Assembly: GCF_000182565.1 (NCBI RefSeq)
Contig: NW_015971550.1
Coordinates: 296,579 to 360,578, forward strand
Direction of reading: 5' to 3'
Source of the DNA: Spizellomyces punctatus DAOM BR117
Taxonomy: Eukaryota; Chytridiomycota; Chytridiomycetes; Spizellomycetales; Spizellomycetaceae
Length of the DNA stretch: 64,000 nt
Made by a program: the position numbers and the translations under genes. Below the pieces are notes generated by a model. The model was not told the origin of the DNA. It searched no databases and saw only the letters and a list, made by a program, of their open reading frames with translations. Below are positions 11,746 through 23,323 of the stretch, in pieces. How positions within the stretch are numbered: the first letter of the stretch is position 1; every line of letters begins with the position of its first letter.

Positions 11746-13793
11746 ATGGCCAGAAAGAGAGAAGCACCTACGGCGGAAGATGTGGACGAGTCCCCTCGCA
11801 AGGGTCTCAAGGCCTCCGCTGAAACAACGGCTGGGGTGCTACCTGCAGAAGTGTTGGAGGAGATGGGCGAGTTTGAAGATCAATGGGAGGACGATGTAGA
11901 AGATGGTGAAGATGAAGGGGAAGTAGTTATTGCGCCAGACAGCGATGATGAGGATGGTGAGTTACGCTTTGAAGTAAGTTATGCTATCGGTAGGGATTCC
12001 CACACTGGAACGCTACTTGAGTGATGAGAATTTACTATCACGACGGTCTTCTGAGATCTGACCATGCTGTAACTGCCCCACTGGGGCTTAATCTGACTGA
12101 TGTAGCGAGGGAAACACTGGGGTTAATATTATGTTATTTCTCATCGCACTGGCTGACCATGTGATTCATAATAGGGATGGACGTAGATGCAGATCAGCAA
12201 GAGGACGAAGACGATGAAAAGCGGGAAGATTTCAAAGTGTATCTTCCAGGGCAAGAGCTTGGAGAAGGGGAGGAGTTAGTAGCAGATAACAGCACCTACG
12301 AAATGCTGCACTCCATGGGAGTTGAATGGCCTTGCCTCAGTTTTGACATCTTACGTGACAACCTGGGCACGGGGAGAACAACATTTCCTGCGACCATGTA
12401 TGTCGTTGCCGGGTCACAAGCGGACCGTCCAAAAGACAATAAATTGTATGTTATGAAGATGTCTCAGCTTCATCGGACAAAGCACGATGATGAAGATGGC
12501 ATGGCAGACGACGATGACGACGATCTCGATGAGGATCCCATTTTGGAAAGTAAGACAGTTTCTCATGTTGGTGGCGTAAATAGGCTACGGGTATGTACTG
12601 CGAGATTGCTCTTTCCAATTCGTTGAGTAACACGTGAGGCAATTGATAGGTTATGCCCCATCCAGAATCGCACATTGTTGCCACTTGGGCAGACACAGGC
12701 AAAGTGCACATTCATGACCTTACTGAGCACGTTCGAGCACTCGATACCCCTGGGGTGATTCCACCAAAAAACCCGGCGCCCATCTACACGGTGGGGCAAC
12801 ATGGCAAAACTGAGGGCTACGGTTTGGATTGGTCCAGTGTTCAAATTGGTCGTCTGCTGTCTGGTGACACCGCAGGCCGGATATATCTTACCATTCGCAC
12901 GCCATCAGCGTTTGAAACTGATGCGCAAAGCTACCTGGGCCATATAGGATCTGTGGAAGACATTCAGTGGTCGAAGAAGCAAGCGGGAGTCTTTGCGTCA
13001 GCGTCTGTGGATCAAACCATCAAGATATGGGACGCGCGGAACAAGGGAAAAGCGGAATTGAGCGTACATGCCCACGACAGCGACGTCAACGTGATCAGCT
13101 GGCATCCGTAAGTGTCTAGTTATTGTCTAGTTATGCTAGTCTAGAAATCACCTTTACGCTGCTCGACTTTATGCCGCCGGGGTCGTCTTCGTGACTCTGT
13201 GCTTTGGCTGTCAGAGTAAGCAATATCGAATTTGGTCATCTCCACGCAGTATCAACACTGAGGATGCAAATCCATCAGATCTACTTGATATCTGCACTAT
13301 TTTTTGATCATACATTCATCGCGGCGATGATCACTGGGAGATAATGTTATCTTGACCGATTAACTAATGTGCTCTCACGTTTAGAACCGTCGAGTATCTC
13401 ATCGCATCTGGCTCGGACTCTGGTGTCTTCAGCATCTGGGATCTCCGTATGTGGTCTGCCGCAAGCAATCCACAACCTGCAGCCACGTTCAAATGGCATC
13501 AGGGACCTGTGACTTCGATTGAGTGGAAACCCCACGAAAGTTCTGTCGTGGCTGTCGCGGGTGCGGACGATCAATTGACAATTTGGGATTTCGCTCTGGA
13601 GCGGGACGCTGAGGAGGAAACGACGATGACCACTGGGGTGGATGGGTCACAGGTTGAAGTACCGCCACAGTTGCTCTTCATCCATCAAGGCCAAAAACAC
13701 ATCAAAGAGGTTCATTGGCATGGGCAGGTACCGGGGGTGTTGGTCAGTACGGCGTTTGATGGATTTAACATCTTCAAGACTATCAATTCATGA
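11746..13793 (+). CDS. RRB1: Rrb1/GRWD1 glutamate-rich WD-repeat ribosome assembly protein
   Basis: Four exons (11746-11956, 12175-12590, 12650-13107, 13385-13793) join with matching phases to a 497-residue protein. The N terminus (MARKREAPTAEDVDESPRKG) is followed by acidic tracts (WEDDVEDGEDEGEVV, DQQEDEDDEK) and the family signature YEMLHSMGVEWPCLSFDI. WD repeats follow, with SVDQTIKIWDARNKGK, GSDSGVFSIWDLR and GADDQLTIWDFALERD, ending FDGFNIFKTINS. In yeast Rrb1 chaperones ribosomal protein L3 (uL3) into early 60S particles; human GRWD1 is the equivalent. Length matches the family. The third intron is longer than most here (277 bases). An in-frame upstream ATG at 11692 would add 18 residues; the chosen start gives the more typical N terminus. 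Confidence 0.92.
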
Positions 13794-14352
13794 CGACGTA
13801 CTGGACCACACATGTTTATAGAAAAGTTGCTTTATTTTGTATATTTTTTGGCGTTAGTACTTTACAGAATATTTATTGCATGCATACATTTCTTGTCGAG
13901 TCAGACAAATCACACATTTTGGTGGAGCCAAAGCAACTGTCGATCGTTATAAGGAGCTCGCGGACACTTTTTGCTTTGGAAAAATGTAAATCCAGTGTAT
14001 ATGTTTGCGTATCAGTAGCTATTTTACTTTAAAATGTCTAATATCATCGACAAGAACTGGGTCACAATGTTTATATCTTCATTGCTAGTCAATTAATCAA
14101 CTGGGACGTGACATTAACCGGAGAACCGGAGACTCGGAGACTCGGAGACACCGAGGCTTGTTCCAATTTTTCTTTTGACCTGACGTACCAGACCTTACAC
14201 GTGACATTCGATCACCCGGCAATTTGGCTAGAGGAAGGGACTTTGGTCGCTCACTGTTGCCAAAATCGCAAGGTTAGAACTGGGACATTCTGCGCACTTC
14301 GAGCCGGTCTCGTCTCGCTTTGTGATTTGGTGATCCCTACAGTCCACGTACA
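13794..14352. other. intergenic with a short simple repeat
   Basis: No gene seen. At 14119-14155 there is a small purine-rich tandem repeat with about four copies of a GGAGACTC-like unit, close upstream of the histidine kinase start. Confidence 0.5.
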
Positions 14353-17300
14353 ATGGGTCCTGCTCCAGACCACTACACGGAATTGACTCCTAGGTGGAGC
14401 TGGCAGCTCGTTCTTCTATCCTATGTAGTGGCCGTGTTGGTAAGTCCACGAGCTTTCTTTGCAGAAATAGCAAAGTGATTGAATAGTAACCTTCATGCTT
14501 GAATATAATTTTAGGGCTCCTACACGACGACGCAACTTGTTATTCACGCAACGGGATGCAAGTCACGGACTTGGAAGCTTACGTGGTTGGGGTTGGCGGC
14601 TCTTACGCTAGGAGGTGTATGTACTATGAACGTCGGGATGAGAGTTTTCGATGACAGCTAATATGGACTCGCACTAGTGCGGCATCTGGAGTATGCACTT
14701 TGTTGGAATCTTGGCAATGGATCTGGTACGTTAAGGTCACCTGTTTGCCCGGGTCTGTCTGAGAGACACCAACCTAGTTGATTAGGGTATCCCCGTATCA
14801 TATGATGTTCCCTTGACTGTTGGCAGTTTCTTGGTGACTGTGATCATTACCTTTTGCACATTTGCCGTTGATGAAGTTCTTGCCTTCTTGCAACAAATTC
14901 CGCGACGAAATTTGAATCTATTGTTTCCAACGTCCGACGAGGCAGGCTACCAGCGTGTTACGGGAACAAGTGGTGAAAATACCCCGGTATGGGACGAGGA
15001 GGAAGGTGGTGTTGGAATACTGAATCCACCAGAGTCACCACGCACATTTATCGAAAGGGACGAAGCTGACTCTGAAACATCGGCGATCGACGATATACCA
15101 ATAGCACGGACCAACGTGGCACCTTTCTGGTCACACCGCGCGGGGGCCAATTATGTATTGGGACGCATATTTTGGAAGTTCTGGCTCTCCCTCAGCATAC
15201 CTGTCATGCTGAAGGGTTTCTTTTTAGCCCTCGCATATGCAGGTCGGTCTGTTTTGAAACGAAGATCTGTTTATCTCGACTTATGTTACTCATCAATGAC
15301 TTTGTGTAGCCATGCATTACATGGGAATGTTTGCGATGAAAATGGATGCGGTCATCGAGTGGAACCCTCTCTTTATCGTTTTGTCATTCCTGGATGCGTG
15401 GTTGATCTGTATTATTGCCTTCGTATTCAGTAAGCACTGGAAGAGTGATTTTCTTTGCCACGAGAGGATGTGCCTAATGACTATGCTTGCATAGTGCCTC
15501 AGCGAGTCGAATCTATGCGACAATTCATTTTCAGCCTGGTAGCGGCAGCTGGCGCCGCTATCATGCACTACACGGGTAAGCAAAATATCAAATTCATGCA
15601 ATATTCAAATTCCCGCTGACATAGTATGTAGGAGTATATGCGGCCACTTTTTATACTACAACTCCACCTCCATATAACAAAGGAGCATATCCGTTGTATG
15701 TGGCCTTCTATATAATTGGTTTCGCTCTGGGAACCTGCTTTATTAGCTATATTATGCTGGCCAATATCGTCACCCAGTCTCGGAATCGTTTGGCAGAAAT
15801 GATCACAACCAAACGACGACTGTGGAAAGTGTTGGCAGAGAAGGAGGCTGCCGAGAGGGCGAACAAAGTCAAAACGGATTTTATCTCGGTTGCTAGTCAC
15901 GAAATTCGGGTAATTATATATCTGGTACTGGGATTTAATACCGATATCTTGAGGCCTTATCCCCTTACCTTCTATAGACCCCCCTTCACGCCATATCAGG
16001 ATACACAGAGCTCCTGGAGCAAACTAATTTAACCGAAGAGCAACGGAGTTACGTCGAAGCAATCAAGACTGGGTGCCACACAATCCAATTAATCACAACG
16101 AATGTGCTGGATTTCACCAAGCTGGAACGTGGAAATGCCGAAACACGGGCTAAACCGGTAGAGCTGGACATCCGCCTGGTAGCGGCTAACATCGTCAAGA
16201 GTTGCGCACCAAGCCCCCAGCAAACCAACGTGGACTTGATCCTAGTGGTGGAAGATGAGGTACCACAGCAGATTTTCATCGATGAGATCTATATAACACG
16301 AGTAGGTGAAATACTGCAGTTGTAACAGCAATTAGGTGCTTGCTGAGCGACAATCATGTCTAGGTTTTGATGAATCTTGTCAGCAATGCGATAAAGTTCA
16401 CGAATGAAGGCTACGTCCTGCTGGCGCTGGAAATGGAGCGGAATGAACACGGTGATGATGTTCTGCTGATACGGGTGAAGGACACAGGCGTCGGTGAGTC
16501 CGCGTTCATCGGTGTGTTTATTGCGGATGCTTATGTCCGGCGACTAGGAGTACCGCCGGCGTTTAAGAATGCAATCTTCGAACCATTTAGACAAGCCGGT
16601 ATGCTCACACGTGATCTAAGTAGATGAAGAATGTGCATATTCTAATATACACTTGTAGATACATCGCATACCAGGAAACACAATGGCGCAGGTAAGCGTA
16701 GTGCATTGTCATTTGACGGAAAATCTCAAACTGACGTGCATATAGGCTTGGGACTTGCAATTTGCAAACAACTTATAACAATAATGCAAGGCACAATAGA
16801 GTTCCAGTCCACGGAGAAAGTAGGAACCGTTTTCAGCGTCCGGATACCGATTCAAAGTCCATGTAAACCTGATGCATCACTCGGTGCTGTATCCAAATAC
16901 ACTCACCGTGGACGGATTGCATTACTCACTCGAAATCGCCTGTCATTTGACCTCCTGAAGACGCTATGGACGAACCGTGGATTTTGCATCATAAATTCAC
17001 CCGAAAATATACCAGAAGCGGATCTGCCTGAGGCCTTGCGTCAAGCAGATATTATTTGGACGGATATAGAGATCTTTAACCAGAAACCTGCTTTAAAAGA
17101 TGTGGTCAATACCTCCAAACCGCTGTTCATCTGCTACCAGGAAACCGACGTGGATTTGGATATGGCTTCCCTGGGAGGAAATGTGGTTGGCGTTAAGAGA
17201 CCGATCATCGTTCATCTTATCGAAGAGTGGTTACAGAACCCTGATCGCAAGCTAGAAAACGATGGAATGGTGCATTCAGTCGCCGAATCATCAACATCGA

Positions 17301-18046
17301 TTGAGAGAACAAGCGCCGAGTACATAGTACCCGTAACGAAAGCAAAGCAAGTCTCATCTGGTAAGACGAAGGAAGTTCGATTTTCTGTTGAGAACGGAAA
17401 TCGACAGATCGTCAACGGAGCGGAGGCCGTGGCTCGTACTGATAGCGGTGCTGAGTTGTTGGCGGTCCCTGATTCGCCGGCACGGGAAAAGACGCAATCA
17501 CAAGATGAGAATCGTGAGAGCAGATTGATCCATCCGTCCAATGTCTCCCACTCAAAAGGTTCTGTCTTGTTGGTTGAGGACAACGTGGTACGTTGGTGCT
17601 GGTTTCGGTACCGATCAACCCTGGGGGCGACTCTCTTTCTCATTGTCATTTATCACCGATAGGTCAATCAACGATTAGGCTTTCGTCTCCTCCAGAAACT
17701 GGGTTACGATGCCACACTCGCGACCAATGGGCTAGAAGCAGTCCAAACTCTACAAGCCAATCCTCTGAAATTCGACGTAGTACTGATGGATTGCCAAATG
17801 CCCGTCATGTCTGGCTCTGAAGCTACCAAACGCATAAGAGCAATGGAACGACAAGGCATTGTCTTTGCCCGGAGAACGGAGTCAATGGAGGGTAGCCCAC
17901 CCAGAAGGCTCCCTATTATTGCCTTAACAGCAAATGTCAGCGCCGAGAGTCGCGTAGAATGTGAAACGGCCGGAATGGATTTATTTTTGCCGAAGCCGCT
18001 AAAGATGGGGGACCTGGGGAATGCTTTAGAGAGATTTCTCAAATGA
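14353..18046 (+). CDS. MHYT-domain hybrid sensor histidine kinase
   Basis: About a dozen exons (first ones 14353-14439, 14515-14616, 14678-14725, 14786-15242) join in frame. The N terminus is an MHYT sensor: a seven-helix membrane module with three motif copies, WSMHFVGILAM, AMHYMGMFAM and IMHYTGVYA. A soluble acidic loop (about 14890-15130) separates the first and second helix sets. The kinase core has the H-box SHEIRTPLHAISGYTELL, N-box LMNLVSNAIKFT, G1 VKDTGVG, F-box IFEPFRQA and G2 NGAGLGLAI. A degenerate receiver-like segment (TRNRLSFDLLKTLW, ADIIWTDIEIF) and a linker follow, then a full receiver: VLLVEDN, phospho-acceptor aspartate in VVLMDCQMPVMSG, and the lysine in LPKPL. It should sense a membrane-borne signal (metals or gases are proposed for MHYT) and feed an HPt phosphorelay. 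Stop TGA at 18044-18046. Confidence 0.93.
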
Positions 18047-18910
18047 GATGGACTTCAAAATGGGAATGGTTCTTGAAATCACGACGTATGGACATGATTG
18101 TACTGGAAAAACTGTTAAGACTTTTTGGAAAGGGCGACACTATTGTATAGGAGGACTGTTCGCCCTATGTACACTTTCGTTTTGTTTTTACCTCTCTGTA
18201 TCATAAATGGTCGAGTTAATTAGATATATTAGACTTTGGCAGTATCGGACAAGATTTTCCTTTGATATAGCATCCTGCCGTTCTTGCACGCCTAATACGA
18301 AAAACACTCCTTTGAAAAGTTTATATTGCGCTGACTGCGAGTGAATCAAACATCGCATCGTATTCGGAAGTTTTATCTTGCCCGCATGCACCTACCAGCT
18401 AGGACCTTCCTGAACATTCGGAACCAAGTCAGCATTTGCTATCAACTCTCATTCTCCATCAATTACATTCACTCTTCATCATTGTTGATCAGTCCATGAT
18501 TGGTCGATCGTGACATGTAAACATTACAAACTGTTGGGTCGCAGATTTTCCCCGACCTCTGCCATTACAGATATCGTATTGTTTCCGCCCCAACAAGACG
18601 CGAGGACCCGTATTTACTTGCTGATCGTGTCAATGAACATCATGCAGGTGGCTTTGCTTCGCTTAAAGAAGCCTGCAGATCCGTGACAAAGGGAAAAGAG
18701 GGAAGAGGGAATGCCAAGGGTCGGAAGACAATAAAACATCGTGTGGCTACAGGCAAGGCTTGGCGATGCTCCCGCAGAAAAAAGCATAAAACCCCCATCA
18801 CAGGTTGCCCCTCCTCGAGCCAACCTTTTGCTTGAGACCCCACATACCTTCAGGTCTGAGAAATCGCAACTCTTGGTACATTACCTTTTGTATATTGAAA
18901 ACGGATCGTC
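18047..18910. other. intergenic, no gene seen
   Basis: 864 bases of AT-rich sequence between two plus-strand genes. No RNA gene or convincing exon seen. Confidence 0.5.
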
Positions 18911-19300
18911 ATGGCTACTTTCACTCCTATTCTGGTCAATGCTCACCACATCGAAGCGTCCACCTTCGGAAATGACCGTAATGGTGATAAGCCGTTCATG
19001 ATACCGGATGACCGACGAGACAGTGCCGTCGAATTTACCTCTTGCAAATCATCTGAAGACATGGAAGACATGGACTACAGTACTCAGCGCACGAAGCTGC
19101 AGACTCAGGTGGACGAACTGGGGTACAAGATCGCACCTTCCGTCCATATTCCTCGCCTCACTCGCCGTGATCGTCGTCGGCTTCGCCAGCTGGAGTACGA
19201 GCTTCGCATGGCCTGGCGTCCTATCGGCAAAGACATTGCCAATCACATTTACGAATCAGATGTCTTGGCTGAGGTTGGGATTCCTCCCTTGGCCGCTTGA
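18911..19300 (+). CDS. hypothetical 129-residue protein
   Basis: A single uninterrupted ORF, MATFTPILVNAHHIEAS... to ...VLAEVGIPPLAA. The middle is acidic (SEDMEDMDYSTQ). The second half is basic and probably helical (RLTRRDRRRLRQLEYELRM). No signal peptide, membrane span or known motif is visible. An upstream stretch with a pyrimidine-rich leader and an ATG in reasonable context (GTCATGGCT) supports it. I do not recognise a family. An overlapping +1 ORF of similar length (19008-19304) is rejected because its composition is less protein-like. Confidence 0.55.
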   Translation: MATFTPILVNAHHIEASTFGNDRNGDKPFMIPDDRRDSAVEFTSCKSSEDMEDMDYSTQRTKLQTQVDELGYKIAPSVHIPRLTRRDRRRLRQLEYELRMAWRPIGKDIANHIYESDVLAEVGIPPLAA

Positions 19301-19774
19301 TTAAATGTTCACACTATCTGGTCGTATGGTACCCGTACGGTATACCACCTGTAAATGAAGCCTCTGGACTGTTTGTGTCAATTTCCCATGTTATTTCAAG
19401 TTTTGATGTTTTGAAGGAAGGAAAGGAGTTTCAAATGTTATTTTTGCAAAGTCGATTTGTAAATAGATGAACCGTCAGTTCTTGCACAAAGAACTATCCA
19501 GTATTCTGGTGTACACCTTAAATACAATCTTCTCAATGTAAAATTTATGATTTTGCAATGTTTCCAGTACTCGTCGGGTTACATTTACTAGTCCTAGAAG
19601 TGTTTTTCTTTTTAAAACGCACAAAGCTCTATGGTATGTACATGGTTGCGGATTCGACATGAGCAAACGACTCACGAACCTCAGCGCAAACGCATCCACT
19701 TAGATACGACCACAGAAGTCTACAAGGATATCCAAAAAACGGCAGGTGTGCTATACTACTAAACAGAGCTTAGT
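19301..19774. other. convergent intergenic, 3' ends
   Basis: 474 AT-rich bases between two converging genes. Nothing coding or RNA-like is visible. Confidence 0.5.
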
Positions 19775-21625
19775 CTACAAATGCTTCACCACTCTCCCTC
19801 CTTCCAGTGTCAGGAGCCTGTCCACCGATGCCGGAATCTCCTCCAAGCAGTGGGTCACAAATATCAAAGTCTGGTCCCTGCGTAATTTCGTATCCAACCA
19901 TCTTTTGGCACGCTCTACCGCCTCTTCGTCCAGTCCTTGGAAGGGCTCGTCCAAGACCAGTAGTCGCGGCTCCTTTATAAGAGCACGGACAAAAAGAACG
20001 AAGCGCTGTTCGCCTGTCGACAATTGCCGAAAAGGGCGATCTCCGAGATGTTCAATGCAAAATTCGGATAAATAAGCGTTGATCACCTTGTCTTGCGCGG
20101 GAGTAGGGGAGCGGATGAGAGCAGGAATATCAAAGAAGCCGGTAGCGATGACTTCTCGGCACGTTAGCGGTTTTGTAAAGTACATGTGGAGTTCCGGTGA
20201 CGAAAAGCCTGTTTGGCATTTAATGTCCCACTATCGTGCAATGAGGGAAAGCATGTCAGATTAATTGTAAAGTACAAGGTGCGAATGAATGATCGGCCCT
20301 TTGAACTTACAATAGTCTCCCCGGTTCCTCGTTTCTTTCCAAACAGCGATATGTCATTTGAATAAGCTTGTGGGTTGTCACCGAGAAGCAGAGACAATAA
20401 AGTACTCTTGCCCGATCCTGCACATCGGATACAGCATGAGACGAGTGTCGTATGTATAAGACTGAGGGAAACAGTCACTGACCATTATGTCCCATAAGCG
20501 CCCAACGTTCACCAGCCCTTACTGTCCATGAGACATCGCGCAAGATGGGAGTTCCGCCAAATGACACGTTCACGTTCTGCAGTTCTATCACTGGCTCACT
20601 CAGACTTTCCACATCTACATGCTTCTTATTGTCAAATCCTTGGTGTTGCGAAAGGATACTTTCCGTCGGGGCTTGCTGCGCCCATTGTTCCCTTAGTCCT
20701 TGCCACCGAATAGTCCTGTCGCGATTTAACAGAAGGACATGTGTCACCCATTCTGGCAGTTCATCCTGAGGTCGCAATGTGAGGATAACCTCCGTCAAAC
20801 CCTGGTCAGCGACTTGTCCGAGCAGATCTGAGATTTCTCGTCTACTTTTGACATCAAGACCCACTGGAAGGAACGCGAAGAAGGTGGTGAGGTCATGTTC
20901 CAATACTAAAGGCACAATATCAGGGCTGCCTTACTGAATGGCTCGTCGACAAGAAGATAGTGCGGCTTGGCCAGCAAAAACTTTGCAATCCTTGCTCTAC
21001 GCATCTGGCCGTTTGATAGCTTCATAAATGATAAATCCAAATGATGACCAAGGCCAACTCTTTCAGCCGCCTCCAGAACTTGTCTGCCCACATTCTTCGT
21101 TATAGACTCTTCCTCCTGGCCCTTCAGAGAAGACTCTAGATATGCACGTAGCGTGATGTCCTCCCACTCATCAATATACTCGAATCGCTGCTGATAATAG
21201 TGTTTGCTGAAATCAAAGAGCCCTGACTCTTCTTTGAAGGAAACATGGCGTACTAGATCTTGGGGCCACAGAGACAAATGAGAGAACTCTTTCGGCTGAG
21301 CTTCGGAGAGAGGTTCGATGAAGGGATATACCACAGTTCCGGTTGGATGTGCTCGTAGTTTGCCCATCAATACCTCGCACATGCTAGTTTTGCCCGAACC
21401 GAGGGGGCCAATAATTGCCCAACGCTCTTTTTCATTTATATTCCAAGACAGATTTTTGAAGACGGGAGCAGAGGACGGACCGTATCTAAAAAGGTTTGCT
21501 TGGTTGATGGTGATGGAAGGGACGCGCCCTGATATCTTGTTTTGAGGTAAAGAAGTATTGGCTTTTGAATGCTGATGTCGGCAGGATACGTATAACCAGC
21601 GCATCCGCAAACTTGGTGAAGGCAT
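19775..21625 (-). CDS. tandem ABC ATPase without membrane domain (ModF/YDR061W-like)
   Basis: Two ABC modules in one soluble polypeptide. Module 1: Walker A GPLGSGKTSM, signature LSNGQMRRARIAKFLLAKP, Walker B YLLVDEPFMGLD. Module 2: Walker A GHNGSGKSTLLSLLLG, signature LSTGEQRFVLFVRAL, Walker B LLVLDEPFQGLD and H-switch THCLEE. Introns were placed by frame continuity; one turns DEPF into DEPFMGLD (71 bases, between about 20940 and 20869). No transmembrane segments. The start at 21625 gives a basic, hydroxylated N terminus (MPSPSLRMRWLYVSCRHQHS) that looks like a mitochondrial presequence, as annotated for some fungal relatives. The family resembles bacterial ModF and yeast YDR061W, whose role is poorly defined. 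An in-frame extension reaches 21724. Confidence 0.82.
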
Positions 21626-22125
21626 CTTTCCGGCAGCAGGAGCCAACGAGGTTGAAATAAGGAAGGGAAAAGCTCGGAAACATTGGACTTCCGTAGATAT
21701 CTCATCCTTGGGAAGCTGTGCCACATGATTGAATCAGTCACGGCATTCGATCAAAAACGTTTATTCCATGTATTTTCATCTCTGAACTGGCAAGTAGCAA
21801 TTCTCGTATTTGCAAATACCACACTACGGTTGCATAAAAATGCCACTCCGTAGCTGCTGGTTCCCAACACACAGAGAGGCCCAACTGTTTAGATGGGCTC
21901 ATGAAAGCCATAAGAAAAAGAATAATAGCCAGATCCTTCCTGGTTGATGTTAAAATCAAGGGACAGCCAAGCCCTTTTGCATTTACGTAGCTTGCTCCAA
22001 GGATACTGGGAGCTCACCACAGTGGATTGGTTTGTTACGTAAACTGCTATTCTTAAGACACGGCAACGACCCTCAAAACCAATGTTGCCTGTTCAGTATT
22101 GGGGTGTTTTAGGTAAACCACGAAC
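21626..22125. other. divergent intergenic region
   Basis: 500 bases between the ABC gene (-) and the next plus-strand gene. Short ORFs here have no support. Confidence 0.45.
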
Positions 22126-22510
22126 ATGTCGTCCTTGTTACTTTTCAGATATAAGTCTCTGCATCAGCGAGGATGCTATACATTTTGCGCACGCTATTTG
22201 AGTAAGAAAACGAATGCTGGGGAGGTACCTCTGACGAAAGAAGAACAGCAAGGTTGGGAAGAACAGAAGCGTGCCATTCGCGATCTGCGAGCCAAGATTC
22301 GGCAAAAGGAAGCCGCTTTGCGTGTGCGCTCCGGACTTACTGCGGATCTATCAACGTATGTACCAAGGATCATTAACAGCTGGAGTTCATTGAGACATTT
22401 TTTCAATGTTCTCCCTTTCCAGAAACAGAGATATGGTAGAAGGAGCATCTCGTCGTCATCAGCCTGCTGAAAGGGAATCTAGCGAAACAGGCCCCGGCGA
22501 AGCAAAGTAA
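22126..22510 (+). CDS. small hypothetical, possibly mitochondrial protein
   Basis: Two exons (22126-22355 and 22423-22510) join in phase, giving about 105 residues. The N terminus MSSLLLFRYKSLHQRGCYTF, then ARYLSKKTNAG, is basic with few acids and looks like a mitochondrial import signal with a possible cleavage near ARYLS. The body is a charged helix (KEEQQGWEEQKRAIRDLRAK, IRQKEAALRVR), probably coiled coil, and the tail is polar (RRHQPAERESSETGPGEAK). No family recognised. The good donor (GTATGT) and acceptor (TTTCCAG) and phase match support a real gene. Confidence 0.55.
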
Positions 22511-23323
22511 CGGCTGTTCAATACCATCAAAGATAGTGCACAAGATCTGCACCGGCATTCCCATTTGCACTTCGCCATGTAAATGCAATAAATTTTCTTC
22601 AAGTCACTGCTGATCATCCTTGGAGGGTTCATGATGGGCTGCCAGTGCAAGGGCGCGTGTTACCCATCAGCCTAATATCCCATCACTTGAAGGACTCATC
22701 CCGCAACTGATGGGCGGGCACTAGTCCTACTTGTACTGCTGTGAAAGCCTGCACAAACATCCCTTTACAGAGCAACTGACCAAGGAAAGATCAATAGCGG
22801 GATCTCTTGCAATCCACTGAACGCTACACGGAAATGTGTCGTTTCCCGCGCAATGTCAAAGTTGACCTTTATAATGTTTTATCCCAAAGCGGCCCGCTAA
22901 AAAGGTATCCCATATGGTACCAATGTTTAGAGATCATGAACAAAGCTGCTCAGGCGAAGGCTGGCGGCATAATAAAGAAAAGCGCCTGCAATTTGACCAG
23001 TAACCCCGTCTATTTTCAATACCACTGCACCAAAACACAGCACTATTTCACGATCGCCGCTTGTTATCCCACCCACCTGTATCTGAACCAAGTGGAAAAC
23101 AACCGGTCAACCCATGTTATTAAGTGGTTTTGGTGGTAATAATAGCCGAACCTCTCATTGGCTGCACGTGATAGACACTGTCTGTCAAAACGAAAAAATG
23201 CTATTCATGATCGACGATTCGTAAGCAGATCTCACGAGCTTGCTTTCTCACTAATGTAAGACTTCGGCTTTTCCTTTTCTTTCTTGTTCTTCCCATTCTT
23301 CATTGCCAACTTTACGACTTGCC
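22511..23323. other. intergenic, no gene seen
   Basis: 813 bases. A 110-codon open frame (22807-23139) has no recognisable features and is treated as chance. Confidence 0.45.

Noticed and set aside
22807-23139. 110-codon plus-strand ORF
   Set aside because: No motif, no splice support, unusual composition; sits in an intergenic region.
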